This document shows, in pieces, positions 8,505 through 17,407 of a DNA stretch of 64,000 nt (within the stretch, counting starts at the first letter, position 1; the number at the start of each line of letters is the position of its first letter). Under the pieces are notes generated by a model. It saw only the letters and a program-made list of their open reading frames with translations, searched no databases and was not told where the DNA came from. A program made the translations under genes and the position numbers. The stretch is taken from contig NZ_CP036200.1 in NCBI RefSeq assembly GCF_004295345.1, forward strand, positions 310,001 to 374,000, written 5' to 3'. Source of the stretch: Shewanella maritima. GTDB taxonomy: Bacteria > Pseudomonadota > Gammaproteobacteria > Enterobacterales > Shewanellaceae.

Positions 8505-9785
8505 ATGCCCAAAGACAAAACCTCCACCAGCCAATATTCCTCTCGCTCGCTAATGACCCTGCTAAGACTTGCATTTGCAGCCATCAGCTTTATCAGTGCA
8601 GGGTTTGTATTTTTAGTCATGGTTGGCGTCATGCAATGGGTTGAAGATCAGGTAAGCCTTAGAAATCTTGAGCAAGCAAAACCCTATGTTGGAGAAGCTT
8701 TGGAGCAATCTGCGGGATTTCCGCTAACGGTTTCGCCAACGGTCATCGCCTATTCTCACGCAGAGCAACTGCCAGATGAGTTTAAAGAAGCCGCCCAGTT
8801 CCCCAGTGAATACCAAACCGAAATTCATAGCCAATCTATTGATTACTTTGTCTACAAAACCAAACTAGTCACCAGTAAGGGCGTGCAAGAAGTGTATATT
8901 ATCTCGCTAGCACAATACTCTGAGCTCACCGATGTGCAATGGCAACGCACTTTATTATTCTGTGTACTGCTTATGTCAGTGTTATTTGTCATTCTGAACA
9001 CGGTCGCGACCAAAGTGCTGAGTCCAATGATCAAACCTATCAATCAGCTAAGCGATCAGCTGCAGCAACACCCGCTACCAGACTCTTTTACGATTAGCAG
9101 CCGCGCGGTAACCGAGTTTGGCATTCTAACCGACAGCCTCAATCAATACCGCGAAAACAGCGAGCAACGCATTAAACAGGAACAGGCCTTTGCACGTTAT
9201 GCCAGCCATGAATTGAGAACACCACTGAGTATCGTGCGCGGCGCAGCAGTGTTACTTGGTCACAATCAAGAGCAGGCATTTCAACAAAAACAACGTGAGC
9301 GTATCGTTCGTGCCAGCCAAGATATGCAAAATACCGTCGATGCCCTGCTGCATATCGTCAAGCAAGAAAACCCTAACTCACAAGCTCAGCCAAGACTGTT
9401 AGAGGCACAAGAGCTAGAACAGATATTGTCGAACCATATGACCACAGCTAACCAAAGAGGTATTAGCTTAAAGCTAGACATTCAAACAACACCTCATATC
9501 ATTCCAAGTGAAGCCGTACTTAAAATGCTACTGGGCAACTTAATACAAAATGCCATTAATGCGCTCACAGATCTTGAGCAAGACAACAAAGCGATTGAAA
9601 TCATTATTAGTGAGAATGCGATTACCGTTAGCGACAACGGGCATGGCCTGAGTCACAATGAGCACAACCAAACTGGCCATGGTTTGGGGCTAGTTATCGT
9701 TGATACGCTTTGCCAACGCTATCAATGGCAATTTCAACTCAAACCCAATGAGCCACAAGGTTGTGTGGCAGAGCTGAGTTTTTAG
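8505..9785 (+). CDS. Sensor histidine kinase partner of the adjacent regulator
   Basis: A 426-residue kinase with two membrane helices at about residues 25-47 and 150-172 flanking a periplasmic loop of about 100 residues. A HAMP-like linker follows, then the HisKA helix with ARYASHELRTPLSIV, the ATPase N-box GNLIQNAINAL, DNGHGL and a G-box GHGLGLVIVD. The start chosen is the ATG at 8505 with an AAGG site upstream; upstream in-frame alternatives such as the TTG at 8457 overlap the regulator gene and are less likely. The periplasmic loop shows no recognised ligand-binding motif, so the signal sensed is unknown. Confidence 0.85.
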   Translation: MPKDKTSTSQYSSRSLMTLLRLAFAAISFISAGFVFLVMVGVMQWVEDQVSLRNLEQAKPYVGEALEQSAGFPLTVSPTVIAYSHAEQLPDEFKEAAQFPSEYQTEIHSQSIDYFVYKTKLVTSKGVQEVYIISLAQYSELTDVQWQRTLLFCVLLMSVLFVILNTVATKVLSPMIKPINQLSDQLQQHPLPDSFTISSRAVTEFGILTDSLNQYRENSEQRIKQEQAFARYASHELRTPLSIVRGAAVLLGHNQEQAFQQKQRERIVRASQDMQNTVDALLHIVKQENPNSQAQPRLLEAQELEQILSNHMTTANQRGISLKLDIQTTPHIIPSEAVLKMLLGNLIQNAINALTDLEQDNKAIEIIISENAITVSDNGHGLSHNEHNQTGHGLGLVIVDTLCQRYQWQFQLKPNEPQGCVAELSF

Positions 9786-9913
9786 TGCTGTGGCTTGTGC
9801 TAAGGGCATTGCTCAGGTGGCTCGCGCCTGTTTCATATTAACGAGCACTCAATTTTTATAAGCACCTTATATTTAGCAACACTTCATATTTGCGAGTATA
9901 GCCACTTACATTT

Positions 9914-9937
9914 AGCCATCTAGATGTTAAGATAGCT
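9914..9937. promoter_or_regulatory. Candidate MetJ operator upstream of metC
   Basis: Three tandem 8-mers, AGCCATCT, AGATGTTA and AGATAGCT, resemble the MetJ met-box AGACGTCT, matching about 6, 5 and 5 of 8 positions. They lie 52-75 nt before the metC start codon. Tandem met-boxes that diverge from consensus are normal for MetJ. The functional assignment rests on position and pattern only. Confidence 0.5.
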
Positions 9938-9988
9938 AAAACAAAGAAGCTATTTACCCAATATGTGGTTTAAGGAGAGCGGCGCGTT

Positions 9989-11185
9989 ATGAGCAAGCAC
10001 GATAAATTGGCAACTCAAATTGTCAGCACAGGCCGAGATAAGAAATACACCCAAGGCATTATTAACCCACCTGTTTACCGTGCATCAACCGTAGTGTTTG
10101 ACTCGATGGATGACATGCGCCACGCCATTAAGCACAAAACCAACGGCGAGCTGTTTTACGGTCGCCGTGGCACCCACACTCACTTTGCATTTCAACAAGC
10201 TATCGCTGAACTTGAAGGTGGCTGTGGCACAGCTTTATACCCATCAGGTGCTGCGGCAATTAGTGGTGCTTTATTGTCGTTCTTAGGTCAAGGCGATCAT
10301 TTGTTAATGGTCGACAATGTCTATGAGCCAACTCGCGATTTATGTGACAAACTGCTTGCCGGTTACGGTGTAGAAACCACTTATTACGACCCGCTTATCG
10401 GCGCAGACATTAAAGAGCTTATTCGCCCGAATACCAAGGTAATATTTTTAGAGTCACCAGGCTCAATTACCATGGAAATTCAAGACGTTCCTGGCATTTG
10501 TGAGGTGGCCAAGGCGCACAATATTATCACCATGTTAGATAACACCTGGGCGTCTCCAATCAATTGCAGACCATTCGAAATGGGTATCGACATATCTATT
10601 CAAGCCGCGACTAAATACATTGTCGGTCATTCAGATGTGATGATAGGCACAGCAACGGCGAACGAAGAACACTGGCCGCGCCTGCGTGAACACAGCTATT
10701 TAATGGGGCTTACCACCTCTCCAGATGACGTTTATCTAGCAAACCGTGGTCTTCGCACTTTAGGGGTTCGTCTAAAGCAGCACGAACAAAATGCACTAAA
10801 AGTAGCTAACTGGCTTGCGGCGCGTGAAGAAGTCGATCATTTAAGACACCCGGCGTTTGACACCTGCCCTGGGCATGAGTTTTTTGAGCGCGATTTCAGT
10901 GGCGGTAATGGCCTGTTCTCATTTGTATTAAAACAAGGCAACCTTAAAGCTGTCACAGCATTTGTTGAAAACATGCAGCATTTTAAAATGGGCTTCTCTT
11001 GGGGCGGTTATGAAAGCCTGATCTTAGGCTATTTTGGTCTAGATAAAATCCGCACGGTTACTAATTGGGATACATCAAAGCCATTGATTCGATTGCATAT
11101 CGGACTTGAAGATGTTGATGACCTGATTGCCGATCTTGAAGCTGCTTTTGAGCGTTATAACCTAGTCGTAAACTCATGCAAGTAA
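9989..11185 (+). CDS. metC: Cystathionine beta-lyase
   Basis: A 398-residue PLP enzyme of the Cys/Met metabolism family, cleaving cystathionine to homocysteine, pyruvate and ammonia in methionine synthesis. Visible family features are the cofactor-binding ALYPSGAAAISGALLSF, MLDNTWASP with the PLP-contacting Asp, and the Schiff-base lysine in SIQAATKYIVGHSDVMIG. C-terminal motifs SWGGYESL and RLHIGLEDVDDL fit MetC rather than MetB. Length is the usual one. An AAGGAG site lies 11 nt upstream of the ATG. It is monocistronic, with MetJ-like boxes upstream and a hairpin terminator downstream. Confidence 0.93.
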   Translation: MSKHDKLATQIVSTGRDKKYTQGIINPPVYRASTVVFDSMDDMRHAIKHKTNGELFYGRRGTHTHFAFQQAIAELEGGCGTALYPSGAAAISGALLSFLGQGDHLLMVDNVYEPTRDLCDKLLAGYGVETTYYDPLIGADIKELIRPNTKVIFLESPGSITMEIQDVPGICEVAKAHNIITMLDNTWASPINCRPFEMGIDISIQAATKYIVGHSDVMIGTATANEEHWPRLREHSYLMGLTTSPDDVYLANRGLRTLGVRLKQHEQNALKVANWLAAREEVDHLRHPAFDTCPGHEFFERDFSGGNGLFSFVLKQGNLKAVTAFVENMQHFKMGFSWGGYESLILGYFGLDKIRTVTNWDTSKPLIRLHIGLEDVDDLIADLEAAFERYNLVVNSCK

Positions 11186-11225
11186 TCGCATTAGCTAAGT
11201 AAACTAATCAACTAAAATTAATATC

Positions 11226-11250
11226 AGGTAGCCCAACGGCTACCTGTTTT
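11226..11250 (+). terminator. Terminator after metC
   Basis: An 8-bp stem, AGGTAGCC and GGCTACCT, with a CAAC loop is followed by GTTTTG, 40 nt after the metC stop. Confidence 0.75.
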
Positions 11251-11327
11251 GTTTACGGCTAAGTTAGCCCTAGTCAATCGATAAGTAGTTACCACCAGCT
11301 CAACCTTAAGATGCAAATAAAAATAAT

Positions 11328-11344
11328 TATCATTTGCAATGATA
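11328..11344. promoter_or_regulatory. Palindromic operator (Zur- or Fur-like) of rpmE2-rpmJ2
   Basis: TATCATT and AATGATA form a perfect 7-bp inverted repeat around TGC. It overlaps the -35 element of the rpmE2 promoter, so a bound repressor would block RNA polymerase. Zinc-independent L31/L36 paralogues are typically repressed by Zur, which makes Zur the first candidate. The AT-rich flanks also resemble a Fur box. Confidence 0.6.
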
Positions 11345-11362
11345 CCTTGTAGCATTTATTAT
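11334..11362 (+). promoter_or_regulatory. Sigma70-type promoter of rpmE2
   Basis: A -35 TTGCAA (11334-11339) and a -10 TATTAT (11357-11362) are separated by exactly 17 bp. The -10 ends 26 nt before the rpmE2 start codon. Confidence 0.6.
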
Positions 11363-11388
11363 CTCCTGTACTTATCAAGGAGAAGCGA

Positions 11389-11637
11389 ATGAAACCAGAT
11401 ATCCATCCTGAATACCGCCAAGTGGTTTTTCACGACACATCGTGCGATGCATACTTTGTAGTAGGCTCAACGTTAAAGACTGATCAAACAATTGAATATC
11501 AGGGTAAAACTTACCCTTACTACAACCTTGATGTATCGAGTCAATCTCATCCTTACTACACTGGTGAGCAACGCACGACTAAGAACCAAGGCCGCGTAGC
11601 TAAATTTAAGAACAAATTTAAAGGAACGTTTGGCTAA
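11389..11637 (+). CDS. rpmE2: 50S ribosomal protein L31 type B (zinc-independent)
   Basis: An 82-residue ribosomal protein beginning [20 protein letters not shown], the type B (YkgM-like) L31 signature. It lacks the CxxC pair that binds zinc in type A L31; only one Cys is present. Such paralogues replace the zinc-containing form during zinc starvation and free ribosomal zinc. An AAGGAG site lies 6 nt upstream. The stop codon overlaps the rpmJ2 start (TAATG), giving a two-gene operon. The palindromic operator upstream is consistent with Zur repression. Confidence 0.95.
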   Translation: MKPDIHPEYRQVVFHDTSCDAYFVVGSTLKTDQTIEYQGKTYPYYNLDVSSQSHPYYTGEQRTTKNQGRVAKFKNKFKGTFG

Positions 11638-11774
11638 TGAAAGTTTTAAGCTCGTTAAAAAGCGCGAAACAGCGCCACCCTGACTGCCAAGTGGTTAAAC
11701 GCCGTGGCCGCGTTTACGTGATTTGCAAATCAAATCCAAGATTTAAAGCCGTACAAGGCAAGGCACGCAAGTAA
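11637..11774 (+). CDS. rpmJ2: 50S ribosomal protein L36 type B (zinc-independent)
   Basis: A 45-residue protein starting [20 protein letters not shown], characteristic of the YkgO-type L36. The usual Cys-Cys-Cys-His zinc ribbon is incomplete: only two Cys remain. It starts inside the stop codon of rpmE2, so it is translationally coupled. The pairing of both zinc-free paralogues behind one palindromic operator is the standard zinc-starvation arrangement. Confidence 0.95.
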   Translation: MKVLSSLKSAKQRHPDCQVVKRRGRVYVICKSNPRFKAVQGKARK

Positions 11775-11798
11775 CACGTATACATTGTAATGAATCTC

Positions 11799-11834
11799 GG
11801 CTAAAGAATAGGAATAACCAACTACTCTTTAGCC
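11799..11834. terminator. Hairpin between rpmJ2 and the SDR gene
   Basis: GGCTAAAGA and TCTTTAGCC form a 9-bp stem with an 18-nt loop, 24 nt after the rpmJ2 stop and 30 nt from the convergent SDR stop. There is no clear T-run, so termination is uncertain. Confidence 0.35.
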
Positions 11835-11864
11835 CAAACTGTCATCTTTGCTAGTCATCTATTG

Positions 11865-12782
11865 TCACATTGGTGCTAACTGCTTAATCGCTTGATAGGC
11901 ATTTTCTTGATACTGCTGATTGGCAATATCAGCAAACAGCGTCGCTTGATCAGCTAGCTCACCTGTTAACCCCTTCCTACTCGCATAGAATAGACCGCTC
12001 TTATAATTTGAATTGAATACGGCATCCATGTATCGGCTCGCGCCGGTTTCAACCTGGTGCGCTTTACCCAGTAATAGCATCACCTTCATCGCCGATTGCA
12101 TCATGACTCGCTTTAGCAATGGCAAACTATCAAACCCTTGGGTACCAGTTGTAGCACCAGGGCTCATCGTGACAAAGCGTATTTGTGGGTAACGGCGCGC
12201 CATTGCCGACATCCATAATGCGCCCATATATTTAATTGGACCATAAGCAACAGTGGGATCGTTAACTGAACTCAAATAACTCCCTCGTGCTAAACCAACA
12301 AACTCACTCACAGATGACGTATCAAATGTTGGGCGCTTCATGCCCATCTCCTCAACACCTCTCGCAGCTTCAGAGCCAGCATAAACTGCCACGTGATTGA
12401 GCTTACCGCTAGTGAGCAGCGACTCAGCCAATACACTATGCCCAAGTAGGTTTACGGCAAAAATCTCGGTCACACCGCTGCTGTTTAAATTATGGAAATG
12501 TTTGCCGCCAGTACCACCAGCATTCATAACCAAAGCATCGACACTTTGAGGTAATGAGTTAACGGCATTAGCAACAGAGTCAAGGTTACTGACATCTATT
12601 GTGATAACTTCAAAGATATTGCGGCCAGTGAGTTGCTCAAGTTCAGCTTGCGCAATTTGACCTTTTTGCGGATCACGACAGCCCAAGTAGATTTTGTCGA
12701 TGTTAGCTCTAAGAGCGAGTTGTCTGGCAGATTCCTTGCCCAACCCTGCGTTGGCACCAGTAATGAATACACTACGTATCAT
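11865..12782 (-). CDS. Short-chain dehydrogenase/reductase
   Basis: A 305-residue SDR. The Rossmann motif TGANAGLGKES is near the N-terminus, NAGG lies at about residue 89, a candidate catalytic Ser is in YAGSEAARG and YGPIK supplies the Tyr-x-x-x-Lys pair. The C-terminal region resembles the retinol/protochlorophyllide-type SDR branch more than FabG. An AAAGGAG site lies 5 nt upstream of the ATG. It stands alone, convergent to rpmJ2. The substrate cannot be told from sequence. Confidence 0.85.
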   Translation of the reverse strand: MIRSVFITGANAGLGKESARQLALRANIDKIYLGCRDPQKGQIAQAELEQLTGRNIFEVITIDVSNLDSVANAVNSLPQSVDALVMNAGGTGGKHFHNLNSSGVTEIFAVNLLGHSVLAESLLTSGKLNHVAVYAGSEAARGVEEMGMKRPTFDTSSVSEFVGLARGSYLSSVNDPTVAYGPIKYMGALWMSAMARRYPQIRFVTMSPGATTGTQGFDSLPLLKRVMMQSAMKVMLLLGKAHQVETGASRYMDAVFNSNYKSGLFYASRKGLTGELADQATLFADIANQQYQENAYQAIKQLAPM

Positions 12783-12921
12783 GTTGACTCCTTTAATCTT
12801 GAAAACGAGAGTTAGATTAAAGAAGCCAAAGCAAGGATTTTTGATTTTTCTTGCGGTGTTGGTGTTTGTGTTAGTGTTGACGGTCGTTAACGATATTCGT
12901 CAGTCGTGACTGTGGCTGTCA

Positions 12922-13410
12922 TTAATTCACGCTAACTTTTGCTGCGGCTTGATACGCTTTGGTACCCCATAGTGGTACGGTCGATAAACTGTGTTTGTAG
13001 CTACCTGAGGTTTCTTTGGTAGAGTATGAAACGTACATCAAGGTTTGATTGTCAGCATCATAGATACGGCGAATCTTCATACTCTTAAAAAAGATACTTT
13101 TTGACTTCTTGAATACCACTTCACCAGATTTGCTTTTATCAATTGCAGCAATCATATCGAGCGTAATTTCACCGGTTTGACGACATGAGATAGAGGAGTC
13201 AGACGGGTCGGCTAAATCTAAGTCAGCCTCAATGCTAGCAACGTGGCAAGTGACGCCAGTTACGATTGGATCGTTCATGTGGTTAAGTTTAATATCTTTG
13301 GTGGTGAACACACCCAGGCTTACTTTACCCACATCATCGCTACAGGCGCTTAGTGCACCAATAGTTGTAATCACTGACAAACAAGCAAGTACTTTGCTAA
13401 GTTTCTTCAT
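12922..13410 (-). CDS. creA: CreA family protein
   Basis: A 162-residue exported protein with an N-terminal hydrophobic segment ending LSACSDD. The conserved CreA core is visible: VSLGVFTTKDIKLNHMNDP, VTGVTCHVASIEADLDLADP, SISCRQTGEI and MYVSYSTKE. CreA is of unknown molecular function and in enterobacteria lies next to creBCD, which is absent here. The LSAC motif could be a lipobox, making this copy a lipoprotein rather than a soluble periplasmic protein. It lies in line with and downstream of yegD. Confidence 0.9.
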   Translation of the reverse strand: MKKLSKVLACLSVITTIGALSACSDDVGKVSLGVFTTKDIKLNHMNDPIVTGVTCHVASIEADLDLADPSDSSISCRQTGEITLDMIAAIDKSKSGEVVFKKSKSIFFKSMKIRRIYDADNQTLMYVSYSTKETSGSYKHSLSTVPLWGTKAYQAAAKVSVN

Positions 13411-13490
13411 TTGAATTTCCCTAAAATATTACTGACAATAACCTAACGGCTGTACCCGATTGTGGATATGCTAGGCAGTGAACCAATCCA

Positions 13491-14879
13491 CTATGAATAA
13501 CAACGCTGCGCCCACTTAGTCAGCCCCGCAGTCACCGAGCCGAAGTGGTCACCCACTACAATTTCTGCATCAGGATAAATACTGGCAATTTTATTGTAAA
13601 TGGCGGGGCTGCGTGCAGTACCGCCAGTCACATAGATAATATCCACTTGCTTAAAATCTTGGTTAGCCTTTGCCTGCTCAACCGCTTGGCGCATTAAGCT
13701 GTCGACTTTATTAAGCGAATCATCAATAGCTTGAGTAAATAAATCAAAACTGACAGTTGGGGTTAAATCCGCTTCAACCATGGTTAAATCTGCTTGGGCG
13801 ACATCGGTATCCGATAAATTAATCTTAGCAAGCTCGGCTTGACGCACTAGCTGGTAGCTAAGCTGATCGCGCTGCACTTTTTGCAGCCTTTTAATCAAAG
13901 CAGGCTCAGCAGCATCTTTGATTAAATCATCAATCAACTTTTTGGTACTCAAACTACTAAAGTCGCGCTGGGCACTAATGTCATTCACCGCAACCGCATT
14001 CCAAAAAACCTGATTCGGTAACGGCTTACCGGTTTTAAGCAAACTCCCGTCGCCAAAATGCGGCATAAAGCCTTGTTTTGCTAGCGCAATATCTAAATCG
14101 TTACCACCGATACGTTGGCCACTATGGCCATAAAAGTCTTGTTGCCTGTCATCTTTTGCTGCAAGCTTTGGCCCCATGCGTACTACAGAGCAGTCAGTTG
14201 TACCACCGCCAACATCCACCACTAACACGGTTTTATCTTGTACAAGCTGCCCTTCGTAATCCATACCTGCAGCTAAAGGTTCAAACAAGAAGCTAACTTC
14301 AGTGAAGCCTGCTCGTTTAGCCGCTGTGGTTAAGATGGCTTCTGCTTGCTTGTTAGATTGCTCCCCGCCAATACCTTGAAAGTTAACGGGTCTGCCAATG
14401 ACGGCATGACTGGCGACACCTAGCCCTTTATCATTAAGCAGTTTATCTACGCGCTGCTTAACATATTGCATCATCAGGGTGACGATATCTTCAAACAAGG
14501 CGACTTGTTCATCTCGCAACCCCGTTGCACCAAGAAACGATTTTGGTGAACGGACATAAAACCCTTCTTCGGGCATATCAAGATAGTGTGCTTGAGCTTC
14601 TTTGCCGACAAACACGGCAGGCTCAGTTGGCGTTAGGTCTAATTCATGGCGAACGCGTTTAGCATGAGCAAGTTGAGATGAGCGCAACTGCGCGAAACTC
14701 GCTTGTTCGGTTGCTGGTAGATTTTGATATACAGCCTGCGCGATAAGATCGCGATCGTAGGCATACAGCGTCGATGGCATATAATTGGAGTTATCCAACA
14801 GAGGTAAAAGCTCCACCTTGCCCTCATTAATCATCCCCACCGAGCAATTGGCACTGCCATAGTCGAACCCAACAAACAT
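13491..14879 (-). CDS. yegD: YegD-like Hsp70-family protein
   Basis: A 462-residue actin/Hsp70-fold ATPase. The first phosphate loop is VGFDYGSANCSVGM, the second is VLVVDVGGGTTDCSVV and the adenosine motif is IIYVTGGTARSP. It lacks the peptide-binding C-terminal domain of DnaK, which is the hallmark of the YegD group of about 450 residues. The specific client or role is unknown. It precedes creA by 80 nt on the same strand. Confidence 0.87.
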   Translation of the reverse strand: MFVGFDYGSANCSVGMINEGKVELLPLLDNSNYMPSTLYAYDRDLIAQAVYQNLPATEQASFAQLRSSQLAHAKRVRHELDLTPTEPAVFVGKEAQAHYLDMPEEGFYVRSPKSFLGATGLRDEQVALFEDIVTLMMQYVKQRVDKLLNDKGLGVASHAVIGRPVNFQGIGGEQSNKQAEAILTTAAKRAGFTEVSFLFEPLAAGMDYEGQLVQDKTVLVVDVGGGTTDCSVVRMGPKLAAKDDRQQDFYGHSGQRIGGNDLDIALAKQGFMPHFGDGSLLKTGKPLPNQVFWNAVAVNDISAQRDFSSLSTKKLIDDLIKDAAEPALIKRLQKVQRDQLSYQLVRQAELAKINLSDTDVAQADLTMVEADLTPTVSFDLFTQAIDDSLNKVDSLMRQAVEQAKANQDFKQVDIIYVTGGTARSPAIYNKIASIYPDAEIVVGDHFGSVTAGLTKWAQRCYS

Positions 14880-15260
14880 AACTGCCCCTCAAGCGCCCTA
14901 GCGCACACTAACAAAAAGCCGTCAAATTTAGCACGCGGTGAATTACAACTAAAGCACAAACACGGGCATGCACACTAACAGTCGATAAAAGCAGCGTTTG
15001 TGGTGATAACTAAATGAAAAACGAATTTAGCGAGAATAAAACACTGGTTTTAGCTCAATAGCAGCGAAGTGACAACGCTCACAAACCCGACTTAATACCG
15101 AGTTGCAAAGGCTAATTTAATAAATCTGTCATATACTAAATTTACAATAGAAAGGATGTTGCTACTGCTGATAAATACTTTCGAAACAGCAGCTTACCTT
15201 TATTTCAAGCTCTACCTTTCCAACTATTCCTTATTGTTATTGGTGTATATGGAGTACCTA
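14880..15260. other. Intergenic region between yegD and ppk1
   Basis: A divergent promoter region without a supported gene. A possible half Pho-box, CTGTCATA, occurs at 15126-15133, but its expected downstream repeat is poor. An open frame upstream of ppk1 (from 15156) continues into it; I regard this as leader, because a GGAG site sits properly before the ATG at 15261. Confidence 0.5.
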
Positions 15261-17393
15261 ATGGCCGATGCGCAAACTCAGCTTTTCATTGAAAAAGAAC
15301 TCTCTTGGCTTTCATTTAACGAACGAGTTCTGCAAGAAGCTTTCGACAAAGCGGTGCCTCTAATTGAACGTGTGCGCTTTTTAGGAATTTTTTCTAGCAA
15401 CATGGATGAGTTTTTTCAGGTGAGAGTCGCTGCGGTTAGGCGCTCTATCCTACTAACGGGCTTTGGCCGCAAACAGCAAAAGTGTTTGCAACTGATGAAT
15501 AGTATTCAGCAAAAGGTCTTAAAGCTTCAAGAAAAGTTTGATCTTATCTATCAAGAGCTAATGAAAGAGCTAGCCCGCTGCAATATATTTTTAATTAACG
15601 AGTCGCAGCTGAGTGAATTCCACAGTGCTTGGTTAAGAAAATACTTTAACAATCAGCTAAAGCGTCACATTGCACCACATATTATTACTGATGAAAGCGA
15701 TTTAGTGCAGCACCTCGTTGATGGCACCACCTATCTCGTCGCTAGCTTAAAAAAAGCCAACAAAGAAGAGTATGCTCTGGTTGAAGTTCCCAATAAAAGC
15801 GTGCCGAGATTCCTTGAGCTTCCATCTGAAAAAGGCACAAAGATTAAACACTTAATCTTGCTCGACAATATCATTCGCCACTGTATTGACGACCTGTTCA
15901 CACCATTTTTTGATTATGACAGCATCGAAGTCTTCTCAATGAAAATGACCCGAGACGCAGAATATGATGTGAGTAACGAGCTAGAGAAGACGACTCTTGA
16001 GCAAATGACCATGGGGATTAAAAAGCGTCTTAACGCTCAGCCTGTGCGCCTAGTATACGACCGCAATATGCCGCAGCACATGCTCAATATGCTCAAAGCA
16101 CACCTAAATATCAGTTCAACCGAAACTGAGTGCCTTATTCCAGGTGGTCGCTACCATAGCTTTCGTGATTTTATGGACTTCCCAAATCCGGGACGCAAAA
16201 AACTGGTTAACGAAAAGCTTCATGCCATCGACTCACAACAGTTTCTTGCTTTTGACAACAGCTTCGAAGCCATTAGGCATAAAGACATTATGCTTAATTA
16301 CCCATACCACAAGTTCTCACATTTTACCGAGCTAGTAAGACAAGCAGCTTATGATCCAGCTGTTAGCGCCATTCGCATCAACCTGTATCGTGTCGCGAAA
16401 AAGAGTCATATCATGCAGTCGTTAATTGACGGGGTTAAAAATGGTAAACGTGTCACCGCAGTAATTGAGCTACGCGCGCGCTTCGATGAAGAGTCGAACA
16501 TTAACTGGACCCGCCGTCTCGCAGAAGCTGGCGTCAATGTTCACCATGGTATACCAAGCCTAAAAATTCATTCCAAACTGTGCCTGATCACCCGTAAAGA
16601 ACACGGTAAAAACCAGTACTACTGTCATGTCGGTTCGGGCAACTTCAACGAAGGTACTGCGCGTTTTTACACCGACTTTTCATTATTCACCGCGAACCAA
16701 GAGATCGCCAAAGAGGTTAAGCAGGTGTTTGATTTAATTGAGCACCCTTATCGAAAAGACGATTTTAAACACCTAATTGTCTCGCCATACAACTCACGAG
16801 GTAAATTGCTGTCGCTCATCGATAATGAAATCACGCTAGCGAAACAAAAGCGTAAAGCGCATATTCAGCTCAAACTTAATAACCTTGTTGATAAACAGCT
16901 TATCGATAAACTGTATGAGGCCTCTCAAGCTGGCGTACAAATCCAGCTGCTTATTCGAGGTATGTGCAGTTTGGTTCCACAAATTCCTGGCATTAGTGAC
17001 AACATCAAGGTAGTGAGCATTATCGACCGTTACCTTGAGCACTCTCGGGTAATGTACTTCCATGCCAATGGTGAGCAAAAGCTATTTATCGGATCAGCAG
17101 ACTGGATGTCACGTAATATCGATGAGCGGGTTGAAGTATTCACGCCAGTTTATGACGAGCAATTAAAAACCATGATCTGCGACATCGTCGACTTGCAATT
17201 TAGAGACAACACCAAAGCGCGGATCATCAATTTACAACAAGATAATCGTTATCAACCGCGGGGAAACAAGCGTAAATTACGCAGCCAAATTGCGATTCAT
17301 GACTATCTGTTAAACCATGAAAAACAGGTAAAAAAGCAACTTGAGATAAAATCCGATACAATCGATGTACCTACACAGCCACGTGAAGCTTAG
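15261..17393 (+). CDS. ppk1: Polyphosphate kinase 1
   Basis: A 710-residue enzyme polymerising the terminal phosphate of ATP into polyphosphate. The N-terminal domain begins FIEKELSWLSFNERVLQEA and is followed by SSNMDEFFQVRVAAVRR. The two phospholipase-D-like catalytic regions carry IPSLKIHSKLCLITRK (autophosphorylated His region) and YFHANGEQKLFIGSADWM. I start at the ATG at 15261, preceded by GGAG with 6 nt spacing, which gives the usual family length; an upstream extension would add an atypical hydrophobic 35 residues. ppx follows after 14 nt, so synthesis and degradation of polyphosphate share an operon. A partial Pho-box-like CTGTCATA lies about 130 nt upstream. Confidence 0.96.
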   Translation: MADAQTQLFIEKELSWLSFNERVLQEAFDKAVPLIERVRFLGIFSSNMDEFFQVRVAAVRRSILLTGFGRKQQKCLQLMNSIQQKVLKLQEKFDLIYQELMKELARCNIFLINESQLSEFHSAWLRKYFNNQLKRHIAPHIITDESDLVQHLVDGTTYLVASLKKANKEEYALVEVPNKSVPRFLELPSEKGTKIKHLILLDNIIRHCIDDLFTPFFDYDSIEVFSMKMTRDAEYDVSNELEKTTLEQMTMGIKKRLNAQPVRLVYDRNMPQHMLNMLKAHLNISSTETECLIPGGRYHSFRDFMDFPNPGRKKLVNEKLHAIDSQQFLAFDNSFEAIRHKDIMLNYPYHKFSHFTELVRQAAYDPAVSAIRINLYRVAKKSHIMQSLIDGVKNGKRVTAVIELRARFDEESNINWTRRLAEAGVNVHHGIPSLKIHSKLCLITRKEHGKNQYYCHVGSGNFNEGTARFYTDFSLFTANQEIAKEVKQVFDLIEHPYRKDDFKHLIVSPYNSRGKLLSLIDNEITLAKQKRKAHIQLKLNNLVDKQLIDKLYEASQAGVQIQLLIRGMCSLVPQIPGISDNIKVVSIIDRYLEHSRVMYFHANGEQKLFIGSADWMSRNIDERVEVFTPVYDEQLKTMICDIVDLQFRDNTKARIINLQQDNRYQPRGNKRKLRSQIAIHDYLLNHEKQVKKQLEIKSDTIDVPTQPREA

Positions 17394-17407
17394 GGTAAAT
17401 TAACCGG

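Noticed and set aside
12781..12909. A 42-codon frame with a membrane-like segment, divergent from the SDR gene
   Set aside because: Its ATG overlaps the SDR start codon and has no ribosome site; hydrophobicity alone is not enough.
15126..15145. Pho box before ppk1
   Set aside because: Only one half (CTGTCATA) matches; the second heptamer is poor. Kept as a note only.
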